Assembly: GCA_014155875.1 (NCBI GenBank)
Contig: JACEFZ010005582.1
Span: 555,001 to 619,000 of the forward strand
Direction of reading: 5' to 3'
Length of the DNA: 64,000 nt
Origin: Cepaea nemoralis
Taxonomy: Eukaryota > Mollusca > Gastropoda > Stylommatophora > Helicidae
Positions 23,336 to 35,030 of the stretch are shown in pieces (position 1 is the stretch's first letter; each line of letters begins with the position of its first letter). Under the pieces are notes generated by a model. That model saw only the letters and a program-made list of their open reading frames with translations, was not told the origin of the DNA and made no database searches. The position numbers and the translations under genes were made by a program.

Positions 23336-23604
23336 GGTCCTGTTCAAAAATAACATGAGAGTTAACAAAGGCAGTAAATAGTCAACTTATGAAAAATGTT
23401 CTAATCATGATCCTGCGATACAATACCAGCAAAGACATTTTATGATCGTGTGTATAATGCAGACGAATAGATAAATCATCACGGCCTGGATATGATGGAT
23501 CTCTGGAACAGCTGCAAACAACCTGCAGTTTGTTTAAGAGTGTAAGAACAGACAACTCCCCAGCCTTGGACAACACATGTTTAATAATTTTAAAGTGGAA
23601 ATAC

Positions 23605-23808
23605 CTGTTACATCTCTGAAAATCCTCGTTCTTGATTTTAGTTCTTCCTTCCTCGCTTCTATCACTACCTTCAGATTATTCTGTAGGCGCAAGCGCTTAG
23701 GAAAGAAGAGAAGCGGAAAGCCAACAACAACACCCAGTGACCCAAACAGAAGAAATCCGATCCACCAGGCTCCGATCCATCTTGGGTCACGCTGTGATAT
23801 ACTAGTTT
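23605..23808 (-). CDS. SLCO/OATP exon with family signature (ECL3-TM6)
   Basis: It encodes ETSISQRDPRWIGAWWIGFL and then LFGSLGVVVGFPLLFFPKRL. DPRWIGAWWIGFL matches the OATP superfamily signature D-x-RW-[IV]-GAWW-x-G-[FL]-L at the border of extracellular loop 3 and TM6, and FFPK at the cytoplasmic end of TM6 is also characteristic. The exon continues with a charged intracellular loop (VVIEARKEELKSRTRIFRDVT). The acceptor is TTTTCAG and the donor ACAG/GTATTT; 204 bp, phase 1-1. This is the exon that fixes the gene's identity. No frame damage is seen. Confidence 0.95.
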
Positions 23809-24054
23809 CTGAAAACGATACGTTAATAAGACCTTTGTTAATTATCATTTTATTGACCACTTGATGTGTAAGTTCTTGTGTGGCTGTGAAACATTATCTG
23901 TTAGTTGTAGACTGACATTTTCACTTATTTATTTCGCTGAAGATTGGTTTCCATATTTTTTCTATTTAGTTGTAAATTGACATTTTAACACCTATTTTTA
24001 TTCATAAATTGACTTTAAACGTTTATTGTTAGTTGTAAATTGACATTTTAATGC

Positions 24055-24275
24055 CTGTAACGGAGGCTGGCCGAGTGGCTAGAAGGCCGGATTCTCCTTT
24101 AGGAGGATCTGGGTTCACCTCGGTAAGGTGTGGAATTCTCTTTTTTTCTGTCGGGTGCAAACAGAAAACGCCAACCTGCACAGTTCGCGGCGATTGCACT
24201 AGTCAGGCGACCTTAATGCCCCAGGCTCAAGACCCTCTTGCCAGACACCGCAAGGTTCTATATTGGCAGTAAATG
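24055..24275 (+). repeat. tRNA-derived SINE family C
   Basis: Head GAGGCTGGCCGAGTGGCTAG with B-box GGGTTCACCTC, resembling tRNA-Ser/Leu. The body includes TCTGTCGGGTGCAAACAGAA and ends CTATATTGGCAGTAAATGG. Confidence 0.85.
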
Positions 24276-24484
24276 GAGGTTTTTTTTTTTTATTGACAGT
24301 TATTTTTATAAGCTAACTGTCACACGTGTATTGTTTGTTGTAAATTGACCTTTTAACATCTATTATATTTATAAACCTACTGTAAACATGTATTCTTAGT
24401 TGTAAATTGATTTTATAACATATATTGTTATTAAAAACTGACTTCAAACGTTTATTGTTAGTTGTAAATTGAAATTTTAAAGCC

Positions 24485-24615
24485 TATTGTGATTTGTGGA
24501 ACTGCGGTAAAGCTATTAAAATAAAATAAATAAATCATGTTTTTCAGGCAATTGTGTCAGTGTTTGTTTGTTGTTTATGTGCTGACGAAGATTTTGGACG
24601 CAACGTCCATTTTGT
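24485..24615 (+). repeat. Copy of the hammerhead-like repeat family
   Basis: Contains GGAACTGCGGTAAAGCT and GTGCTGACGAAGATTTTGGA + CGCAACGTCC, landmarks shared with 60549-61015 (which lies on the other strand). Confidence 0.5.
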
Positions 24616-24789
24616 AATTTCCATATGTTTGTAAAATAAATATAGCATATGGTGATTCTTTTCTGGACTTCTCTGTCACATCTGCCCGCGGATGTCAGTG
24701 TGGAATCTTGATGTTGAAACCAAGAAACCTACATGAGGCAGTTTCACAAACACAGATGATTATCTGCATTGAAAAACAATCGAATACAG

Positions 24790-25405
24790 ATGGCAATGAC
24801 GATGGTGATGATAATATTAGTGATGATAATAATGAAGGTAATAATGATGTTATTTATGGTGATACTGTCGATGATGAGGGTAATGATGTTAATAATAATG
24901 AAGGTAATAATTAAGGTAATGGTAACGGTAGTGGACATGGTAATGACAGTAATGATGATGATGGTAATGATGATGATGGTAATGATGGTGATAATAATGA
25001 AGTTAATGATGATGATGATAATAATGACGATGATAATAATGAAGGTAATTATGATGGTGGCTATGATGATGATAATAATGATAATAATGGTGATGCTAAT
25101 GACGATGGCGATTATGGTAATGATGATGATAATGTCGATGATGAAGGTTATGATGATGATCATGTCGATGATGATGGTAATGATGATGATAATTTCGATG
25201 AAGACGATAATGATGTTGATAATACCGATGATGAAATTAATAAAGTTGATAATGTCGATGATGAAGGTAATGATGATGTTAATATTGATGATTACAGTAA
25301 TATTGATGATCATGTCGACCATGAAGGTAATGATGATGATCATGTTGATGATGATGTTAATGATGATGATAATGTCGATTATGATTGTAATGATGCTCAT
25401 AATAA
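24790..25405. repeat. Degenerate GATGAT/GATAAT array
   Basis: About 600 bp of imperfect GAT, AAT and GGT triplets with recurring GTCGATGATGAAGGTAATGA. It fills the intron side next to the 87-bp SLCO exon. Large ORFs on both strands are artefacts. Confidence 0.95.
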
Positions 25406-25417
25406 AACAGTTGTTAC

Positions 25418-25504
25418 CTTCCAAAGTCACAAAAATGCTGCTGAAGACACCACCAAGTACTAAAGAAAGGGACGTCCCGAGAATCCCAACAGCCGTTATG
25501 ATAC
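25418..25504 (-). CDS. SLCO/OATP exon, TM5 (87 bp)
   Basis: A small symmetric phase 1-1 exon with acceptor TTCAAAG and donor GGAAG/GTAAC. It encodes IITAVGILGTSLSLVLGGVF and then SSIFVTLE. This matches the OATP TM4/5 segment of the type xxxxLGPxxGFxLGxxFxxxxV, including the internal LGG. It is only 29 codons and overlaps an overlong open frame on the other strand. It was recognised because it continues YLG of the 28234-28497 exon in phase. A GATGAT/GATAAT-rich array of about 0.6 kb begins immediately downstream, within a few bases of the donor. Confidence 0.82.
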
Positions 25505-25569
25505 CTTTGAATGAGAGAAAGGATCATCTGTCTACAAATAAAGACTCGGCGCTTGGCATGATCGAATGA

Positions 25570-26105
25570 ATACGCTTGAGTTCAAAATCCAACTTGTCGG
25601 ATATGGGTTTGATTGATGGTTCAACCCCACAGAGACAAATGATGAAACATCATTTTTCCCAATGTGATCCTGCCCGTTTAATTAATTTAGTTGTACTGAC
25701 TCAATTGTTGAGACCAGAAATAGAGTTTTAGAGAACCAAGGAATACCTTTAGGAAATACTGAAAAAGTTGTACTCCCTTTTATACCCAAATTATTCCCTA
25801 AGTGGTTCCTTGCCTCTCCTCTACCAACTAATTAATTCTATCTAGGGTAATTTAAAACAATTTGACTATGACAAGTAAAATACAATCAAATACATGACAT
25901 GACCTTAGTTTTATTAATTTAATAAACATAAATATGGATTTTGTAAATTGCATTCAAAATTACAATTTCCTGTCATAAAAATAAGGACATATACATATAC
26001 ATTAAATATTACAGACTTGATGTGCCCATGATAAGGTAGATATTAACAGTTTCGATTTTTTCGCAGTGGCCTGTAAAACTAATCTTTTACTGGTCTGGAC
26101 TGGAC
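25570..26105. other. Intronic stretch, nothing recognised
   Basis: AT-rich sequence within the SLCO intron between exons 25418-25504 and 28234-28497. I see no coding, repeat or RNA signal apart from a SINE D fragment starting about 26110. Confidence 0.5.
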
Positions 26106-26109
26106 CTCT

Positions 26110-26245
26110 GAAGTCTGACTAGGTTCGCTGAAGGCGAGGGACACTGTAAATAGGAAAAGCTAATCCACACGCAAAGATCAGTCCAGTGCACAAGAAGTTG
26201 CAGCAAGTGTAATGAATACGCTTGAGTTCAAAGCGAGTGATCAGA
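26110..26245 (+). repeat. SINE family D, 3' part
   Basis: Shares GGTTCGCTGAAGGCGAGGG, CTAATCCACACGCAAAGATC and CTTGAGTTCAAAGCGAGTGA with the other D copies. Confidence 0.75.
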
Positions 26246-26514
26246 AAACATAAATGAATAAATAAAGACGGGTAGCAGGAGCCAGCAGTGGATATGTTCA
26301 GTGTTAGGACATTAATGACTGACCGGCACCTTACAGTCTTGGCGGACAATAGTTTGTTACATTGTGCTTCAAAGAAGGCATCATAACGTACACCTCTCCA
26401 TAGGACAAGGCCTAGCTGAATTGTAGAGACCATGTGTTGCCCTTGCAGCATAATCCCAGTGTCGACCTGTCTAGTTTACTCCAGGGGAAAGGTAATACCA
26501 ATACATTTAAGGTG

Positions 26515-26920
26515 TCTTCATGTCTTTTGTCTATCTTCATGTCTAAGGTCTGCATGCCATGAGGTCTATCTTCATGTCTAAGTGTCTTCATGTCCTGAGT
26601 CTATCTTCATGTCTAAGTGTCTTCATGTCCCGTGTCCATCTTCATGTCTAAGGTGTCTTCATGCCCTGAGTCTATCTTCATGTTTAAGGTGTCTTCTTGT
26701 CCCGTATCTATCTTCATGTCTAAGGTGTCTTAATGCCCTGTGTCCATCTTCATGTCTAAGGTGTCTTCTTGTCCTGAATTTATCTTCATGTCTAAGGTGT
26801 CTTCTTGTCCTATATCTTCATGTCTAAGGTGTCTTCTTGTCCTATATCTATCTTCATGTCTAAGGTGTCTTCTTGTCCTGAATTTATCTTCATGTCTAAG
26901 TTGTCTTCATTGTCCTATAT
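26515..26920. repeat. 36-bp minisatellite
   Basis: Copies of a 36-bp unit TCTAAGGTGTCTTCTTGTCC + TGAATTTATCTTCATG with substitutions; TCTAAG starts at 26719 and 26755, for example. Confidence 0.9.
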
Positions 26921-27044
26921 CGATCTTCTTGCTTGTCGACCTCTGTCTCTTTGTTCAGAAGCCATAACTTCTGTTGCTTGTTACAAACTTGTCAAACTTC
27001 TGACGTTTAATTTGGGACAAGTCTTTCAGTCTTCGAGACGTTCG

Positions 27045-27215
27045 CAAGCTTTGAATTCAAGCTTAGTCCATACACGTGCTACTGCTACTGGTGCGCTGGA
27101 CTGTTTTTGCGTGCGAATTAGCTTTTCCTGTCACCAGTGTCCCTCGCCATCAGGCGAACCCACTCCGACTTCTGCCGTACTTGTAATTGACGTCCCCAAG
27201 TCAAGGACAAGAAAT
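27045..27215 (-). repeat. SINE family D, 3' part
   Basis: Reverse copy; plus-strand landmarks CAGGCGAACCCACTCCGACT and GTCCCCAAGTCAAGGAC. Confidence 0.75.
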
Positions 27216-27254
27216 CAATGTACACATTTACTATTACTTTTCTTTTTGTAACTT

Positions 27255-27480
27255 GCATATCCTTTACATGACCCGGTATTTATCAACTCGGTATTTATAG
27301 TGATTTCTTGGCAAATTTACGTTCAGTTATTTGTCATTGCTTTCTGAACGAAATGCACTCATTCTATTGTATGAAAACCAGTGCAAAACTTCATATTGTC
27401 CGCAGCTGTGTTTCGAACGTTGTATGCTGACTTGTGAATTGCGCTCGTAACACCGTCGCCACAGCCATGTGTTTTCTTCT
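27255..27480 (-). repeat. SINE family A
   Basis: Reverse copy; plus-strand landmarks GCATATCCTTTACATGACC, CATTGCTTTCTGAACG and GCAGCTGTGTTTCGAACG. Confidence 0.8.
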
Positions 27481-28233
27481 ATGCAGTGACCAAAATAGTC
27501 TGTGACTCCAGGCGTTGTCTACAAAACGAAATTCTCTGTCCATCCTCGCCAGCTTAGAATTATGATGTTCTGTCCATCTATAAACACACAAAAAACTGTA
27601 GCCTGCTATTGCTTTCCTTCTTGGCAGTGATTAAACTGATCGGTGACCGTATCCATTGTCTCTAGAAAGATTACATTTGCCTACCATAGTGAACCTGAAA
27701 GCATAACCAGCAACAATTATCTGTCAATTGCTCTAAAGCCCTATCCCCAACCCAGACTGGAGAGGGAAATAGGTACTCCACCTTGCCCACGAGTGTCCCA
27801 TGTAACGCTAGAGAAGGGAAGCCATACGACTTCTCCTTTGATTGGGGGAATGTCCTTACTCCGCCAGCCAGTCAGACAAAAAAGCGGTTGGGGAATCAAG
27901 TAAGGTAGGACCTGTGGAATGAAAATAATCAAGACCTGAATTATTTTAGCCACCAGACATTCCTTAGTTCTCACTGCAACAAATTATTATTGGCTGATTT
28001 AGGTCTACTCTGGGAACACTCTCCTCATAGGAACAGTGGGAAGAACTACTTTGTTATGGCCTCTGTATAGGAGGATTAAGCACGCATGGGAATGCTCATT
28101 GTGCAGGGACATCGATGGTCATAAAATAATACTCTGGTACTGACAGGTGACAATATAACACTCATGGCCAGCGAAGTGCAAACTACAACAGCGACAACAC
28201 AAACATGAAAACAAGTGTGACTGAATGATTTAC

Positions 28234-28497
28234 CCAGATACTTGGCTGTCTGTGTTCTTGGAATGTTGTCATCGATGTAGGTTGTAGTGAAAGGAGTACG
28301 TGGCGCTTTAGCCATGCCTTGGAGAATCATGCTCAGGGCTAGGATGAAGATGGCAAGTTGCTTCCATGTGTCTGATATCTGAGAGGATGTCTTGGTTGTG
28401 GTCGAGGTCTCCTGACAGATGTCGATGATGGGTAAACTCTCGTTAGAGCACATCTGAATCAAATGTGTATTGGAGTCTGGGGATTTGATATGCACAA
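28234..28497 (-). CDS. SLCO/OATP exon, extracellular loop 2 and TM4
   Basis: The acceptor is GACAACAG at 28499-28498 and the donor is TATCTGG/GTAAAT. The exon is 264 bp, phase 1 to phase 1. It encodes a hydrophilic, cysteine-containing extracellular stretch (HLIQMCSNESLPIIDICQET), then a membrane segment (LAIFILALSMILQGMAKAP), and ends with TPFTTTYIDDNIPRTQTAKYLG. The ending corresponds to the conserved OATP segment of the form PxYxxTYIDDNxxxxxxxxYLG after TM4. The usual GIGxxP is replaced here by GMAKAP, a divergence in this gene. The last codon is split (YL-G) and continues correctly into the 25504 exon. Confidence 0.86.
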
Positions 28498-28729
28498 CTG
28501 TTGTCTAGAACTCAGGTCCTATGGAGTGTAGATAAACTCATTCTTCTATCCATCCATCCACCCACCCAGCCACTCAACTACCTACCCTTCTGTCTCTCTG
28601 TCTGGCCGTCCGACCGTTCGTCGGTCTGTTTGTAGATCAACCCATCCATTCATCCAACTACCCACCCACTCACACACCCACCCATCTGTTTGTCCGTCCG
28701 CCCGCCCGCTCACCCGTCCTTTCGCGGGT

Positions 28730-28782
28730 TTGTCCGTCCGTCCGTCTGTCTGTCCGTCCGTCCGTCCGTCCGCCCGCCTGCC

Positions 28783-28857
<75 letters not shown>

Positions 28858-28880
28858 TATCTGCCTCCTGCCTGTCTGTC
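28730..28880. repeat. (GTCT)n microsatellite
   Basis: A long CTGT/GTCC run, preceded by CCAC-rich sequence from 28550. It occupies most of the short intron between SLCO exons 28234-28497 and 29091-29340. Confidence 0.95.
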
Positions 28881-29090
28881 AATCATTCTGACTGTTTGTC
28901 AGTTTAACAAATTATTATTTAGCTCAGTCTTTCGTTTTAACAGTTTGTCATTTTTTTCTGTTTCAGTAATTGTCTGTCTGTCTGACTATCTTTTTAATTG
29001 TAATTATCTATTTGTCTGTCTATATATGTGCTGGTCTGTCACGTTTATATCTCTACAGAGAAATAGAAGCAACAGCAGCCATTAAGTTAC

Positions 29091-29340
29091 CTTCCGTGAC
29101 ATCCTGACCTTTCTTTGGGGGACTGGGAATCTGATCTCTAGTTCCAAGGAAAGCCACAATACACAACAACCCCGCGGCACCAAACAGGATCGTGGTGTAG
29201 CCCAGACTTTTGGGAATGTGTAGCCTTCTGGTATAGTAGCTGAACAACAGAGTGGTCACAAGGAAGCCGAGATCGTTACAGGACAACAGGAAGCCACTGG
29301 TGGAGCTGTTGATGTTGAAATGCTTTTCCAGGCTTGTGAT
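29091..29340 (-). CDS. SLCO/OATP exon, TM1 end to TM3 region
   Basis: The acceptor is ...GGACAG before ATCACAAGC and the donor is GAAG/GTAACTT. The exon encodes ITSLEKHFNINSSTSGFLLS followed by CNDLGFLVTTLLFSYYTRR and IPKSLGYTTILFGAAGLLCI. This matches the OATP pattern of an ITxLEKxF segment after TM1, a short extracellular loop, TM2, a basic loop and TM3. It ends in a hydrophilic tail (DQIPSPPKKGQDVTEG) leading into extracellular loop 2. Length is 250 bp, phase 0 to phase 1. The downstream intron is only about 593 bp and is largely a GTCT microsatellite. The frame has no defect. Confidence 0.85.
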
Positions 29341-29344
29341 CTGT

Positions 29345-29995
29345 CCAGATTCAAACAGAAAGTTGGCATTTATTATGTCTTCACTGATTTATGTCTTCAC
29401 TGCCTGTATACGCCAGACGGCTTGAAGTCTAGTTTATTAAGCTCCTCTTAAAGTGATTCCAATAGTGCAAGGTGACGTACCCGTTTAGCCATACCAATCA
29501 GAGTCAAGTGAAAAGATGAGACCAGGCAGTGGATAGAGCTTGAGGAGCAGCCGAAAGATTAGAAATAGTTATGGTCTCAGGTTCACGACGGTAAACAGAA
29601 GACATCTTTCTAGAAACAATGGCTACTGTCACTGACCAGTAGGGTCACTACCAACAAGGAAAGCAATTTACTCTACACCTCCAGTATAGTAAGTGAAATA
29701 AAAGACCCTTGCACACGTCTTAAGACACACTAGGCAATCGGCATGCTGGACCCATGTTTAACGAGCAATCGACATTCGGTACTGGATTGTGAAGACGAAA
29801 AGAAACAGCCAAAAATGGAATTCAGTGGACGTATCTGACAAAGTAGCTCGAGGATCTGTACTTCGGCTGATGACATTGTCCTCCTGTCTCAAAGATTGTT
29901 GAATGACATCTACAACAGTAGAATTTTACGTTATAGTCTCTTGTAGTCTATTGTTGTAGCCCTATCAAAGACATCTGGTGCAACTGATTGTAGAG
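29345..29995. other. Intronic stretch, nothing recognised
   Basis: No open frame or repeat landmark that I recognise; should contain part of the intron upstream of the 29091-29340 SLCO exon. Confidence 0.4.
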
Positions 29996-29999
29996 AACA

Positions 30000-31250
30000 T
30001 GACACTTTTAGTTTAATGTTGAGTTGTGTGACTTATATAGTAATCAGAGTTTTAATGAGAATAATAATAAATATAACAAAACCAGAAATTAGAGATGACT
30101 ATTGTAAAAGTCTGGAAATTAAAGGAACAAACAACGCTCTATACATCTTGAGAATATTAATAGAAAGAACGATTGAAATGAACATAGACCTACATTTGCT
30201 CTTTATTGATTACATTAAACATTTGATAAGGTGAAGTATGAAGTCAGAATTACAATTCTGGACATTTAAATCAATAATAATAGATGGTAAAATTCTGAGA
30301 ATAATAAGAAACCAGTACTGGCAACAAAGAAACCAACTGGAAACTTTTCATCACCCTACACAATGTGTTAGATTTGCGCACTATCTCCTGATCTGTTCAA
30401 TGTGTACAACGAAAAATTAATAAGATCCATAAAAGACATGCCAGGAATATACGTTCGTAAACATAGTGTAAACATCCTGTGTTATGCTGATGGCATGGTT
30501 TTGATCACTGAAAATGAAACAGAGTTACAAGAAATGATGTATATAATGCAACAGAAAGGCAAAGCAGCGGGCATTACAACGGGAATAACAGAAATACGGG
30601 ATATCACAAAGAAACTGTATATACTCGGAAGCAACATCCAAGTGGATTAAATCAATCTGAAAAACATCAATATATTTAAGTATTTGGGTACTTTGATAAT
30701 AGTTGATGGAAGAAGTGATGAAGAAGTTAACAGCCCAAGCAACGGCAACATTTAGAAAGATGGAGAATATTCTGTGTATATTTTCATTGTGAGTCGAAGT
30801 GAGGATAAAAGCTAATCTCGATGTACGGAGGCTAATCATGGACAATTAGCATAGAGGTCAGCACTTTTGTGGAAGCTGCAGAGATGTGGTTATATAGAAG
30901 AATGATGTGGACATCGCGAAAAAGATGGAGTGATGGTATCAAGAACAATTGAAGAGAATTGAAGACCAACATAAGGAGAAGAAGAGAAGGAGGAAGAAGA
31001 AGAATTCCAAATTCTTTGAACATGTCATGAACAAGGAAAGAGGGAGTATGTCGTCACAACCGGAAAGTTTGAAGGTAGTAGAGGCACGAGGAGATCAAGA
31101 GAGAAGTTGCTGGACAATTTGAAATCATGGCATATAGGAAAAACACTATCAAAAATTATTGGAAGCAGGCGAGACAGAGAGCTGTGGACAGACAGATTCA
31201 CCAATGCCACCTGCATGGACTATAAAACGAAGAAGGCGTGTCCCCAACCA
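30000..31250 (+). pseudogene. Decayed LINE reverse transcriptase
   Basis: Pieces in order: VLMRIIINITKPEIRDDYCK, NALYILRILIERTIEMNIDL with HLLFIDYIKHLIR (30055-30234), VNILCYADGMVLITENETEL (30470-30530; YADG in place of YADD), NIFKYLGTLIIVDGRSDEE, and a C-terminal SKFFEHVMNKERGSMSSQP-like end. It is the same general family as the 7160-8450 and 62640-63795 copies. Confidence 0.8.
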
Positions 31251-31434
31251 TGAATCTTTTAATTGCTTTAGATTTTGCAGGGCAATATTTGTTCTTTCAA
31301 TTTCTGTAAACACATTTCTTCTTCCTCCTCATCCTCATCCAATTCTTCCTCCCCCTTCAATTCCGGTATTGTTCTATGTATGTCTGTACAAGAATTTTGC
31401 TGCTATGGGTGTACGTTTCTGTATTTGAGACATC

Positions 31435-31670
31435 TCTGTAGCGATGGGGTTACATATGCATGTCGTAATCCCGCATGCCGAGTTCGAAACACAGCTGCTC
31501 GCGATTTTGAAGTAGACCATCTTGCGTTGGTTCCCATACAAAGGGATGAGTTCCTGACGTTCAGAAAGCAATGACAAACTAATGAACTAAGTCTACAAAA
31601 GACATTACAAACAGCCAAAATATTCTGGGGTTGACTGCGACGTCCTGTAAGGGATATGCAACTAACTTTT
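31435..31670 (+). repeat. SINE family A
   Basis: Contains GAGTTCGAAACACAGCTGCT, GTTCAGAAAGCAATGACAAA and a 3' end GTCCTGTAAGGGATATGCAA. This copy is one of the best for a family consensus. Confidence 0.85.
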
Positions 31671-31794
31671 TATGTATCTGAGAGATCATTGAAACCTTCA
31701 GAAAGAATAGTGTGCATTGGATGTCTCTGCTGGTCGGCGTTTTTTGTTCAGTTTTCCACGGAGCATATGAAAGCCCTACATAATATGTTCGACT

Positions 31795-32110
31795 GCCTGT
31801 GAAGTGGCAGAGTGGTTAAGGCCATTTACTGTTACCTGATTTGGGTCTCGTCGCTTTTGTTATGGACTCCGTGAAGCTCCACCTGTCTTCCTTTTGACCA
31901 GGTGGTTAAGGCGACGTACTATCACCCCATGTGGGTCTCCCCACCTGGATTGAATCCTATTTACGTAGACATTGTTCGTATCTCTGTGCAGCCCCGCCTG
32001 CCTTCGATGTGGCCGTGTAGTTAAGGCGATGTACTATCATCCAGTTTTGGTCTCCCTGCCTGGGATCGAACCCCATCCACTTAGACATTGTTCAGGTCTC
32101 CGTGTAGCTC
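31795..32110 (+). repeat. Three tandem tRNA-like SINE modules
   Basis: Three successive modules each carry an A-box-like GTGG...GTTAAGGC-GATGTACTATC (near 31805, 31895, 32009) and a GGTCTCC-GCCTGGGATCGAACC-type B box with a shared ACATTGTTC...TCTCCGTG body. The third module is best preserved. Confidence 0.7.
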
Positions 32111-32297
32111 TACCTGGCTTGCGCTTCGAATGTCGCGGATTCTTTTCCAAACGCAGTCTTTCGGTTCATGGGTGTAGTTTTATCTGAGATTCCTGGGTCT
32201 CTAAACTGGCGCCACGAAAAGCGACTGAGCCATGTGGATAGAACCCAGAGCAACGAAGTCAACTGCCATGACACAAAGATAGATAGGACATAGTTAA

Positions 32298-32379
<82 letters not shown>
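32298..32379. repeat. (TA)n microsatellite
   Basis: About 80 bp of uninterrupted TA. Confidence 0.97.
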
Positions 32380-32381
<2 letters not shown>

Positions 32382-32399
32382 CAGGAGATAAATAAAACG

Positions 32400-33309
32400 A
32401 CATAGGAGACAGAATTAGAACCCAGGGTCATTTGAGTAGAACCGATTACAGGACAGTACAAGCTATAAGCACAGACCAGTGCTGCGAGCAATTAGAGAAG
32501 CATGGAGAGAAGTCACATAATAACACGCAACTCACAACCGTGTTAACTGAAAAGCCACTTTGGGCCAAGGCACAGAAACCTCAACATCTATAATTTCATA
32601 CCGACGAAGCAACATCTATAATTTAATTTTGAAATGTCAACAGCTACAGTTAATATCCAGTAATTGATCTGAAGTCTTGCTAACTAGAATCAACGATCAG
32701 AAAGCAATAGAATATCAGCCATTGAGAATTCCTATTGGACGACTGCCAGGCCTTCGACTGAATCAGTGTGACGCTAAGTAGCCATGTTTGTTCCGCTAGT
32801 CCAGCGTATGTGGTGTTATTTTTCACACTCAGAAGGAACTGTAAGTAAATATATTGTTATTATATTTTACAATACCATTGAGAGCGAGTTAATAAGTGAA
32901 CATTACACCATTCGCTATACAAGAATAAGGATACCCATGAAAGACTTCCTTAGTTTTGACAGTCTAATGGTATATTTAAGATGATCTGCTGAGGTGGTAT
33001 AATTAATAAGATGTGCGAAAGAAATGTTTTCAATGATGACATAACAATAACACCGAAAACACCTATCAAAAGTATCTATCTAATTATACCTAGACAATAT
33101 GTTCCATATACCAAGGACAAGGAGTACCTTCTTGATCTAATATACTCCTTTCACAGCTAAATATTAATTACTTGGCTCTACTAATTTGTTTAAAGAATTT
33201 ACACCATATTATAAACTTAGTTTAAAACTAACAACTGTTTAAATATCTATATAATATCTGATTTGATTATATTTCTGTAAACCGTGTCTATACTGCAAGA
33301 ATTTATTGC
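32400..33309. other. Intronic stretch before dead gag, nothing firm recognised
   Basis: Contains only short frames. By position it could include leader sequence of the degenerate gmr1-type gag at 33310, but no LTR match was seen. Confidence 0.4.
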
Positions 33310-35030
33310 CATGGCAAAGACTGTGGTTTGTCATGCCCAGAACTGTTAGTGTGGGCTAAAGCTGATCTTAGCGTGTTCCAGACACAACAAAGTGTAGAAA
33401 GAGCTGCAGTCAGAGAAGCAGAAAAAGAGAAATTATCCCTTGAGCAGAGAAGATTACTTGCTGAGAAAATAAAATTATCCCTTGACGAGAACAGATTAAT
33501 TGCAGAGAAATATACAAACTGTCAAAAACTGTCATTTACTGCCAATATAGTACTTTGTGGTATATGGCAGAGGGGTCTTTGAACCCGAGAAATTAAGGTC
33601 GCCTGGCTAGTGCAGTCACCGCGAACTGCGCAAGTTAGTATTTTCTTTTTGCCCCGACAGAAAAAATCCCACACCTTACCGAGGGATCGTACTCAGGTCT
33701 TCCGAAGGAGATTCCTGCGTTGTAGCCACTCGGCAAGCCGCTCCTCAAAAGAAATCAATTACACTAGAGAAAGAGAAACTAGCTTTCAGTGGAGATAAAC
33801 TGGCATCAGAGCAAGTTATGAAAGATTAAGTGATTGAAGACAACTTAAAAGTTAAGCAGTTAGGAAAAGAAAATCACTCTGAAATAGCTCAAGCCAAACT
33901 GGCTTAAAACAATTTAGACCCCATCAAAAAATACAATTGTGTTATTAGACATTTCACAGCCAGTGACCTGATATCAGCATAGGTCTCAAACTTCGAAGTT
34001 TTGGATGAAGCATTATAAGATTCTCATCGAAGAATGGTCGATACTCTCTCCAAAGCATCTTGCTCTGGAACTTTTAAATGTGGAGGAAGTCATTCATGAA
34101 GACCTCCGTACAAATAACGAATGCGTGGAACAGAGAGGTCTTAGCCACTTTTGCCTAGACCAGGCCGGATTGCGAACATCATACAGGTCTCTGATGCCAC
34201 AGGCTAATCATACATTTCCCGACTTTGTCTCTGAGACGCATTCGCTGTTCTGCAAACGGATAAAGTCATCAAATGTGGAGGAGAACTAAGCTGTGAGACC
34301 TCATGCTGAGGAACAAGCTGATCTCAGAGGTGACTGATGCTATATCTAGATATTTCATAGAGAATAAGTGTAATAGCGTACAATAGATGGAGTCCAAAGG
34401 TGATGCTTAATACAACGCCCACAGGGGAAATTTTTGCTGAATGTGCTCAGTCTGGTTTGGTGACAGGAGCGTCTGCAAGATTCCTTCAGCAGAACGGTAG
34501 CAATAAACAAGCAAGACAACAACTATATGGCCAGCAGATGTCACAACAATCACGTTATCAAGATAGGTTTAGTCCTCAGTGATATCGATCTGCATCAAGA
34601 AAGGGTAGCATTATTATCTGTAAATTCTGCAAGGCACTCACACAGATCGCGAGAGAGGTGTGACAAAGGTCCAAAATATGAAACTTATTTAAATCATCTA
34701 TCTTTAAACAGAAGTAACAGATATAAATTCTACAACACTCAGTTAAAATGCTATATATGTAAAAGTTATGGTAATTTCGCTAGAATTGTAGACTGAAAGA
34801 CATGTATAAAGAAACCAACATGGTAAACATCATATCGAGCAGTGACGCAGAAGAAGAAGAAGAAGAAGTCAATACAGTCAACGTAGTGGCATATCCTAAT
34901 GATACCCGCTGTGAAATATGTACTGAATTTCACGAAGACGGAAGCCAGGCGTGTGGCCATACTGTTCCCTTCCAAGAAGCGACCTCTGTAAGAATTCTCT
35001 CTCCGATGCATGAATCAACCAAAGTTTAAA
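33310..35030 (+). pseudogene. Degenerate gag relative of the gmr1-type element
   Basis: Broken frames match the gag of the 12868-20787 element in order. A Glu/Lys coiled coil (AAVREAEKEKLSLEQRRLLA) is at 33390-33530. A capsid piece (about 34005-34289: YKILIEEWSILSPKHLALEL, LDQAGLRTSYRSLMPQ) parallels EHYQVPLSEWNILYMRSLSG and LDEAGYREQFSKLSP. A knuckle CYICKSYGNFARIVD has lost its His and last Cys. CEICTEFHEDGSQACGHTVP parallels CTVCNTFFENGILTCGHAIP. A SINE sits inside the coiled-coil part (33533-33748). Nothing of pol was recognised beyond 35030. Confidence 0.75.
33533..33748 (-). repeat. tRNA-derived SINE family C, inserted in dead gag
   Basis: Reverse copy of the 24055-24275 family (GCCGAGTGGCTACAACGCAG head; ACTGCCAATATAG at its 3' end). 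It splits the coiled-coil part of the degenerate gag at 33310-35030, so that gag is older than this insertion. Confidence 0.85.

Noticed and set aside
24744..25569. Large frames of Ile or Met in a GAT-rich region
   Set aside because: Triplet microsatellite translated on each strand; only the 87-bp SLCO exon at 25418-25504 is credible there.
31797..32110. Genuine tRNA genes
   Set aside because: A- and B-box-like sites are present, but stems are imperfect and modules carry a shared non-tRNA body; SINE-like modules are more likely.
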